DNA of 64,000 nucleotides from Ciona intestinalis (Eukaryota > Chordata > Ascidiacea > Phlebobranchia > Cionidae). A program made the translations under genes and the position numbers. Positions 56,201-64,000 of this stretch are shown piece after piece; within the stretch, counting starts at the first letter, position 1, and each line of letters starts with the position of its first letter. A model generated the notes under the pieces. The model saw nothing but the letters and a program-made list of their open reading frames with translations. It was not told the origin of the DNA and did no database searches. The DNA is taken from the NCBI RefSeq assembly GCF_000224145.3, contig NC_020171.2, forward strand, positions 1,371,008 through 1,435,007, in the 5' to 3' direction.

Positions 56201-59200
56201 AAGTATATTGGAGATATGATGCTGCTTCCACAACAGTTAGTGACACACGCATCTGAACTATCGCATGTCTCACGAATTGTGTCCTAAAATTTTGTACAAA
56301 ATATTGAATTTTAGTGTAAATATAGGTAATTTCTGCTAGAAAATATTAGTTTTTTACACTTAAGATGTTACGTTATTAAAAGCACTGCAAACACATATTC
56401 AAAACACATACACACACATATACATCATAAATACATTTTTTGTCGGAATTTGAATATAATATTCAAATCTTTTTTAGGTGTTGGGCTCCTAAACACCTTT
56501 ATTAGGCACTTACATTGTAACACTCTGACAAAACCAGCATTCAGCAAAAAACAGCATTCTGTGCATGCATTTAACTAAGCTGTGTCTCAAAAACCAAAGT
56601 CCACAATTTTATTTCAAAAGCATTTTTTAAATTTTTACTTAAAATATTTTTAAACAAATTTTTTTTTTCAGTTTTTATTTCAAAACTGAAGTTTATTGCC
56701 ACTTTAGGGCTTTTTTCGAAATATAACTCAAACTCATGCACAAGCGGGGACATATATATCGCTGGTTGCCGCCCTTACGTTATACAAAGGTCCTGAGAGA
56801 GGTCTTTTCATTACGTCCTTCAAATTATGGAATACAATTTGGAAAAACAAAAAATTAAATGAATATTTTTTTTTTAGTGGAAATATTTTATTTAAAGAAA
56901 TATTTCAAATTAAAAAATTGATGTAAGATTTAAAAAATCACGATTTATAGATTATCCAGTAACAAAAATTTAGTAAGCCTAAAAAGTTACTTCTAAATTT
57001 AAAAGAACACTTTTCTTCCATTGCTTTAAAAACTACTTAGCTATAACAAAGAAAAAATAGTTGATTTGTTTATTAAAAAAATATATTTTTGGCTCAAAAT
57101 ACCTTCATGATCCCATTCCAATTATCACCCGTAGAAATACGAAATAAAGTCAACAAAGCAATTCCAAAGTTTGAGAACGAGGCGTGTCTACTTAAGCCAT
57201 TGCATGGGTGTAGTTCATCACAACCTTAAAAGAAGTTGTTTTTTTGGCTCATTAATATGTCAGTGTATCACAAGTTTTTAACATGAAAATGGTCAAAATA
57301 CCCATAATGAATGAATGTATAAATGTTGCACCAGTTTATTTATCCCTGTGTAGTAGGGTAGCGAAAGTTATTATAACACGGGTATATGTATGTTATAACA
57401 CTAACAATGGTAGCAGCATTGACTGTCTAACCCATACCTACATACAAGAGGCAACACCCTAACCATTGTGTCATAATAATATGACACTTGACATTAAAAA
57501 ACTTTAATCTTCAAAACAAAGAACTTACTCAACGTCCCAAAAAGCTCAACTCCCAAAGCAGCAAAGATAAAGAAGAGAAGCAGAAATAGAAGACCAAGAT
57601 TCCCCACTTGCGGAAGAGCGTTAGCTACAGTTTCCAGCAGTGACCGGATCCCTTTTGACACTTTTAGTAATTTTAGAACTGCAAGAAAAAAAGAAAACAT
57701 TATTTTTGGAGGAATTTATAAAAAGATGTTAGAAAAAGTAGTGTTATAACTTGACAGTAAGCATGAGGTGTATGAATACACCATGTGTGGTTTGTGTATA
57801 AGAAGACACCCATGTTATAACTCGACCCATGCATAAGAAGACACCCGTGTTATACCTCGACAGCGAGCATAATGACCTACCTCTAGCAATCCTTAACACC
57901 CTCATAACACGTATAATAGTTGGGTTGATGAGCAAACTACGATCCCCTGCGCTCATCAAAGCTTCCACAGCGATTCCAACCAATGATAAGATAACTATGA
58001 TCATGTCAACTTGGTTCCATCTTAAAAATTTAAAAAAATAGTATTTTGTTTTTCGATGCTGTGTCCTTGGGCAAGGTACTTAATTGCTCTAACCCATTTG
58101 TACCGACGGGTTGTCTAAATTGTCAGCCATACACTACAAAATTTAGTAATTTATAAGCGGGCATGTCTGAAACAGAACACCCAGGTTATAGCTGGTGGCC
58201 CCTAGCTAAACACAGTCGTTATAACACCGGTTTCCATACATTGAGATTTGAACCTGGTATCCTTTGGTTATACATCTTTCAATCTTAAATTACAGTTAAA
58301 ACAACACAATCGTACTTATCTCTGAAGTATCTTCTCACACCGAGTGCTATTAGTTTCAAAATAGCTTCCAAAACAAACACAGCCGTAAAGAAATAGTTTG
58401 CAATTTTTAAAGCTTGGTCTAAAACCTGAAATTAAAAAAACAGTTTGATTTTAAATTCTTTTTTACCATTATTTTGGTTCATTATAAAACATGTGTCTGG
58501 TGTACAAAAAGACACCCATGTTATAACTTGACAGTGAGCATGAAGTGTATGAACAGACCATGTGTGTCTGGTGTTTTATAACCTGGCAGCGGACACGAGG
58601 TATAATTTATAGCCTACTATATACGTTTAAGGGCATAGACACCCATGTTATAACTTGACAAAAGCATAGGGCGTATTAAACCCACCTTTGGTTGCTGATA
58701 ATGTTCTGCTGCCATCGTAAATATATTGATCCCAATAACAATAGAAACTCCTATCTCAAAGTATTTATTCAAACAGAAGGCATGAAGTGCTCGTCTCGTT
58801 CGGCCGTAATCTTCGTAATATTTTGTATTGGCTGGAAAAATTATATTATACTTCTATACAAACAGAAGTAAAAAATTCTGATAAAATCTGAACATAAACG
58901 AACAAAATCCTACCTTGAAAACTGGGTGATCCACAAAAAAAAGTTGTAATCTTCCTCCAACAATTAGTACATCTTCCTCTTACTCCAGTGACGTGATTCT
59001 TTGCTTTTGAAAGAGTTTTTCTGCGGAATGTGAGATATTTGTCTCCTCTCTGGTTCCTCATAGACCTCTTGTAATCCAGTCTTTCTTGCTTTCTTTTTCG
59101 ACGCTCCTGGAAGAAAAAAGATGATCTTTAAAAGTTTTTCATTTTTACCAGAAAACTACAGAAATATTCATTTTGTATAATTTTTGTTATTTATTTTTTA

Positions 59201-62200
59201 TTTTTTTAAACACACAAAAAACATCAAATTTTTCATTTATTTTTAAATTATAAAACAAATTGACTAGTCCTTTATTATTACTGTTATTTTTGTCACTAAA
59301 ACAAAATCCCTTTGTTAAGTCACTCTTCTCATTGTCACATCACACTCACTTCTCTCCTCTTCTGCTCCTCCAACTCATGCTCCTCCCGACACCTATGGAA
59401 GTTTTCCACTACAACCCCAACGAACATATTAAGCACGAAGAAGCCAACAATCAAAAGGAAAGAAACGAAATACAACAACATCCAGGGGTTGCTGTTACGA
59501 ATTGGCTGTAAAAAAGTTTCATATGATTAATAGGCTCATAAAAGTGAATTTTCATATGGTTTCCTTTCATATGAATAAGTTTTCATATGATTTTCTTTCA
59601 TATGTATAGGTTTTTCCATGGTTTTCTTTATGTCTGATTTTTCACAATAATTGCTTGATGTGAATAAGTTTCTCTCATGAATAGAGTTTTCATATGAGAA
59701 ATATTTTCACCAAAATTACATTTTCAATTTCGATTTTCACAAGAAAAAATTACATGGTTCTTAAAATACTTCCGGTGATTTAATATAAAACTCACGAAAC
59801 TCACCTGTTGGTCAATACCAGTGGCATCTATCCCGTGATACATGATCTCAACCCACCCATCTTTTGATGATATCACAAATAATGACATCAACGCTTGACC
59901 AACATCATCAAAGTTATATCTGTGAAAAATGTATGCACCTCATGCTCACTGTAAAGATATAACATGGGTGTCTTTTTATACACCAGACACACATGGTGTA
60001 TAACGAGTTATAACATGGGTGTCTTCTTATACACCAGACACACATGGTGTATTCATACACCTCATGCTCACTGTCGAATTATAACATGGGTGCTTTCTTA
60101 TACACCAGACACACATGGTGTATTCATACACCTCATGCTCACTGTCAAAATATAACACACACATACATACCTTCTATTCACCCATTGATTGTTTGAACTC
60201 AACAAACAATCTGTCTTATTTGTTACGTTTCTTAAATCAGGTCCATCACAGTAATAGAACTTCCCTTTAAGAACCTTTAAATAATGAAATGTATCCGTTT
60301 TTATAGTTTCATTTTTACTTCTGTTTGGGTTCCTACAGCATGGCATCTTATGGGACCTGAGATTTAGGCCTGAGTTGGTCCATTACCCAAACACCCAAGG
60401 TGCTATAACCATTTTGGTGACCACTCAATTGTAGCAATGTTTATTGAGTGTCTTGTCTCAGGACACTAGTAAGCTAAAACCTTGGCACTCACAACAAAAA
60501 ACTAGCTTACCAAATTTATAACAGACAAAAACTTCATATGTAAATTGCCCCAATTACTTAGCAAGCTTATTAAAGTAAATAAATGGTAAATACCTGTACA
60601 CCAAGTATGCCAAAGATAAGGAAAAATGCGCAGCAAATAAGAACAATGTTGCCAATTGGTTTAAGCGATGATATAAGAGTCTGCACAACAAGCTTTAACC
60701 CTGGTGCTCTGCTGATTACCCTGAAAACATGGCAACACTGGTAAATGGTGCAGTTTCAATTCTATTCTATGTGGGTGAGGTCCCACAATTTTCAACCATA
60801 AATGAAAAAAATCACCCCACAAAAGCACTGTTTGTTGTAAATACGCAACACAGGAAAAAAAGCAGTTTAAAAAAATAAAGTAATTTTATTATAGTCTAAA
60901 TGAATGTTTTTTTGCAGGAAGTCGGGAAAAATGGTGGATAATCTTACCTTAAAGGCCTGAGAGCTCTCAAAAGACGGAAAACTCTTAAAATTCCAAGAAG
61001 TTTTGATCCAGAACTATACGTGAGGGTCATTATGACATCAATGAGTGAACTCGCGACAAGAAAGAAGTCAAGTACGTTCCAACCACTAAAATGGTATGTG
61101 TTAAAATATTTACTTGTTTATGTGTTAAAAATGTTGGTACTATAAACAATATATCAGTGGCTCATCTGGTATAAAAACGTATAGACTCTAAATGTTTCAA
61201 TAAATTTTATGTTATTACAAGTCAAAGAAATGAACTGAATGTCAATTTAATTTTTCCAAAATTGTTCCACTGATATATTGTTTATACTATGCCTGGTAGC
61301 AGAAGTAACAGAATGTTGGTACTATATGTGTGATAAATGAACAACAGTGTGCATAGTGGGTACCTCATGCTCACTGTCAAGTTAATAAAATGCATTTGGA
61401 AGCTTTTTGGGGTTTATCAGTTGCAAGCATTTTAGGGTGGGGTAAAGTAAAAATTAAAGAAGCGAAAAATGGGTATAAACTGCATAAGAACAAACTTTAC
61501 GTGTTCAAAACAATTTATATAGGAATAAAGGTAGAAAAAACCAAGTTATAATTTTAATAACGCAAGTTCCATCAAATCGGAGTGACATATGTGACACCAA
61601 AACAAAAGTTTACAAAAAATTTAATTATCTGCAAAAGCCACACAAACAGACTCACCTTTTTAAATAAGCTTTATGACCGATATAGAAGCCAGATGCAATC
61701 ACCTTTAAAATTAATTCGAGAAGAAATACAAACGTAAATACGTTGTTAAACCCATCAATCACTTTACGTTCCTAAAAAAGGCATGAAAATTTCGTTATTT
61801 TTCTGGAATTCTGGAGTCTTTAAGTCCATGTTTTTAATATAAGTTTTAAATTTATCGTAACCCTTAAGAAAAATTTAAATTTAAAAAAAATATATAAATT
61901 TAAAAAAAAAAAGGTAAAATTAAAAATTATTCTAGTTTCTGTTATGCAAAAACAGCCTAAAATTCAACAAAATGTATCTTAAATATTTACATGGTCTTCT
62001 TCTTTTAGAGAAGGTCTTTCCAGGGCAATTGTGATACAGTTGCCAAATATAAGTAACAGAATCATGTAATCAAATAGTTTGTGCTCTGTAATTTTTTGGA
62101 CAGCTTTACGGAACCTGTAGAAAATATGGGTTGTAGTTATGTTATTATTCTGGATAAATGTGTTCGTACACCTCATGTTCACTGTAAAGTTATAACATAG

Positions 62201-64000
62201 GTGTCGTCTTATACACTAGACACACATGGTGTATTCATACACCTCATGCTCACTGTCAAGTTGAGACACGAATGTATTGGTTCACATACTGTACCAACAT
62301 ATTCATACACCCTATGCACACTGTCAAAACATGACCCAACCACAAACTCACTTAAGTTCAGGTGAAAACAAATATAGCGACCAGTCTTTCTTGCGTTGCA
62401 CCCAGTCAGGTGATCTTCTTCTTATACTTGGACATTTGCATGAACGAATGCAATTACATCTGCTCTGTAGATTCAATTATTAATATTAATAAATATGAAC
62501 CTTTATTTTATTCCTGATTAGGACGTTAAGCCGTTAGTTAACCAAAATTTAATACAAGTATGAATATGCCTGGCAACAGTGAATGAATAGATGTAACTTT
62601 ATCTTCACATAGCCTGTAACCGAAAGTCGTTATTACACAGGTTTTATACACCTTGTGCCAGTTTACAAGTTACCCAGTACGTTACTTTGTCTGTCATTAT
62701 ATATTACTTTTATTTGTTTTACCGCAAATCATCTTTATGAATAATTTGATGTGATGATTTTAGGTGGTTTTAAAGGGTTGATTACTTGAATGAATGTAAC
62801 TTATTTATCCTCTCTGGGCAGGCAACAGTCGTTATATATGGGAGTTCTATTTTATACACCTTGTGGTCATAGTACATATAAATATATACAAACACATATA
62901 CCCTCTTACTTTGTTTGAAGATGCCGAGTTCGAGTCTGTTTCCTTTAACTGCATGTCTGCCTTGCTATTGCTGTGTGTGTCTTGTTCAATGTTGATATTA
63001 TTATTGTTGTTGTTGTTAATAGGCGAATATGTTGATTCTATTTCAGATGAATCTTGGCTTTCTGTAAAAATGGGATTTTATTTAAATTTTTTTTGATTTT
63101 TTTGTAGAATAGATTGGGACCAATAAGCCTACATCCCAGTTCTCAGGTGTGTCTCACTGAAGACCTCACCCTCATAGAATGAACATACATACATACCAGT
63201 TATAACATTTGGAGTTTTGATTTCAATTTCTTGTTCTGGTTCATTTTCAAAGCTTGCATTGCTGTACATGTCGTCTTCTATTTCATTGTCTGTAAATAAA
63301 GCATGGGTGAAAACTGAATAGAAACTTGAGATGAAAAACTGGGTGAAAAATACAAACTCAACAGTGAGCATGAGGTGTATGAATACACCATGTGTGCCTG
63401 GTGTATAAGAAGACACCCATGGTATAACTCAACAGTGAGCATGAGATATATGAATACACCATGCATGTCTGTTGTATAAGAAGACACTCATATTACAAGT
63501 GGACAGCATGAATACATCATGTGTACAACTCGACGGCGAGCATGAGGTGTACAACTCGACGGCGAGCATAAGGTACCTTGATCTTCTTCTTCTGAGCAAA
63601 CAAGAGATTGTCGGTCTAGGGGAAGTCCCTTGAATCGCCTCAGCCGCCACGAACCAGTTCTCGAAATAGGGGAACCCCCAGCAAACTTAATGACGCTGCT
63701 CACACTTAGGCAAGACTGAAGAAAAAGTATTTATTTTAATTTTCCTTTAGTTTAAAAGGACAATAAATTGCTCAAACTTAGTGAAACAATATGGGTTTTC
63801 TATATTGTTATCCATACATTAAAAAAATCCACCAAAAAACGACCACCCACAAAGTTACATAAGTAGTCTGGACAGTTGTATGAAATAGACACCTTTTACC
63901 GACTGTCGTTGCTGCCACAGAAAAAATAAATAAGTTGCATTTATTCAAATACCTCAGTACTTGACTTTCTTGAAAGCAAAGAATGTTTTTTGTTTAGTTG
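53269..64000 (-). CDS. CACNA1: T-type voltage-gated calcium channel alpha-1 (Cav3), 3' part
   Basis: Twenty-five exons read leftwards, cut by the window edge: >64000-63953, 63715-63577, 63289-63197, 63061-62910, 62464-62352, 62114-61991, 61771-61656, 61085-60948, 60720-60594, 60274-60171, 59919-59805, 59505-59350, 59106-58914, 58831-58686, 58425-58316, 58020-57881, 57678-57529, 57224-57103, 56283-56137, 55763-55677, 55169-55002, 54671-54617, 54521-54430, 54281-54140, 53891-53269; about 1,199 residues. The II-III linker is acidic with an Asn run. Domain [23 protein letters not shown], voltage sensor [14 protein letters not shown], pore SSKDGW. Domain [24 protein letters not shown], pore STGDNW. 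Asp in both pores is the T-type signature (EEDD); L-type channels have Glu. Low-voltage-activated Ca2+ entry through the plasma membrane. The last exon codes a Ser/Thr-rich tail dense in CRE-like DNA. Confidence 0.95.
53463..53798. promoter_or_regulatory. Cluster of six TGACGTCA palindromes inside a coding exon
   Basis: Perfect CREB/ATF-type palindromes lie at 53463, 53478, 53577, 53655, 53742 and 53791. Near matches (TGACGTAA, TGACGTTA, CGACGTCA) fill much of 53290-53830. All lie in the last Cav3 exon, where they code the recurring residues Asp-Val-Thr. Whether they bind anything is unknown. Confidence 0.45.
54707..54955 (-). repeat. 71-bp satellite, about 3.5 units
   Basis: Monomers in a Cav3 intron (ggtgtataagaagacaccca, atatctttgcagtgagcatg). 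They share private differences from other arrays (tatctttgcagtg in place of taacttgacagtg), so this array expanded locally. Confidence 0.88.
57745..57870 (-). repeat. 71-bp satellite, about 1.5 units
   Basis: In a Cav3 intron just beyond the domain IV S4 exon: taacttgacagtaagcatga, gtataagaagacacccatgt. Confidence 0.8.
58490..58680 (-). repeat. 71-bp satellite, degenerate
   Basis: Two or three worn units (atgtgtctggtgtacaaaaa, aacttgacagtgagcatgaa) in a Cav3 intron. Confidence 0.7.
59935..60155 (+). repeat. 71-bp satellite, about 3 units
   Basis: An array fills the Cav3 intron between the domain III pore exon and the preceding exon, including one internally shortened unit near 59995. Confidence 0.88.
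60325..60485 (-). mobile_element. SINE, tail type B
   Basis: ttcctacagcatggcatctt, ggtccattacccaaacacc, gtgtcttgtctcaggacact: the same organisation as the copy at 8262-8480. Confidence 0.65.
62165..62335 (+). repeat. 71-bp satellite, about 2 units
   Basis: In the Cav3 intron before the domain III S1 exon (ggtgtcgtcttatacactag, tcatacacctcatgctcact). Confidence 0.8.
63357..63580 (-). repeat. 71-bp satellite, about 3 units plus partial repeats
   Basis: In a Cav3 II-III linker intron; the last part is a short local duplication of acaactcgacggcgagcat. Confidence 0.82.

Noticed and set aside
57529-64000. Sodium channel or L-type calcium channel identity
   Set aside because: Both pore motifs in the window carry Asp (SSKDGW, STGDNW), and the S4 and S5 wording matches Cav3; sodium channels have Lys/Ala in domains III/IV and L-type channels have Glu.

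Overview
The window reads as a tunicate (sea squirt) genome, most likely Ciona. The reasons are intron-rich chordate genes in a compact, AT-rich background with short introns, and three dense short-repeat families (a tRNA-headed SINE, a palindrome-ended MITE of about 190 bp and a 71-bp satellite) of the kind known from Ciona. The species call is inference. There are no bacterial features, no CRISPR array, and I found no retrovirus-like or other virus-derived element.

Layout. 1-2.4 kb: one intronless gene for a 409-residue protein with a possible LRAT/papain-like His...Asn-Cys core. 2.9 kb: a lone signal-peptide exon on the minus strand. 4.5-12.5 kb (+): ANKAR, 17 exons. 13.4-16.1 kb (+): TFG. 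17.8-19.7 kb (-): a small membrane-anchored protein with a YccV/HspQ-like domain, divergent from 20.1-23.9 kb (+) FIBP. 24.4-25.9 kb (+): intronless LDHD. 26.6-32.9 kb (+): a NOX2/CYBB-type NADPH oxidase. 34.4-38.1 kb (+): a PRSS16-type S28 serine peptidase. The remainder is transcribed leftwards: 39.9-42.8 kb a secreted ShKT+LCCL protein, 43.7-48.3 kb a ciliary-type opsin with a very long third cytoplasmic loop, and 53.3 kb to the window edge the 3' part of a T-type (Cav3) calcium channel, from the II-III linker through domains III and IV to the C terminus. About 5 kb (48.3-53.3 kb) is gene-poor and repeat-rich.

The genes do not form one pathway. They are housekeeping or trafficking genes (TFG, FIBP, LDHD), a redox enzyme, a lysosomal-type peptidase and two sensory or excitability genes (opsin, Cav3). 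Exon models were built by hand from conserved protein sequence, GT-AG (one GC-AG) borders and matching intron phases; each boundary may be off by a base or two.

Most worth a second look: (i) the 71-bp satellite looks like an amplified piece of the SINE; (ii) six perfect TGACGTCA palindromes lie within 336 bp of one Cav3 coding exon; (iii) two deeply conserved exons (NOX2 exon 2, opsin exon 3) are each exactly one base short, which looks more like assembly indels than biology; (iv) the opsin has an acquired loop of about 130 residues and no NPxxY; (v) the ShKT+LCCL and membrane-YccV proteins have unusual architectures.
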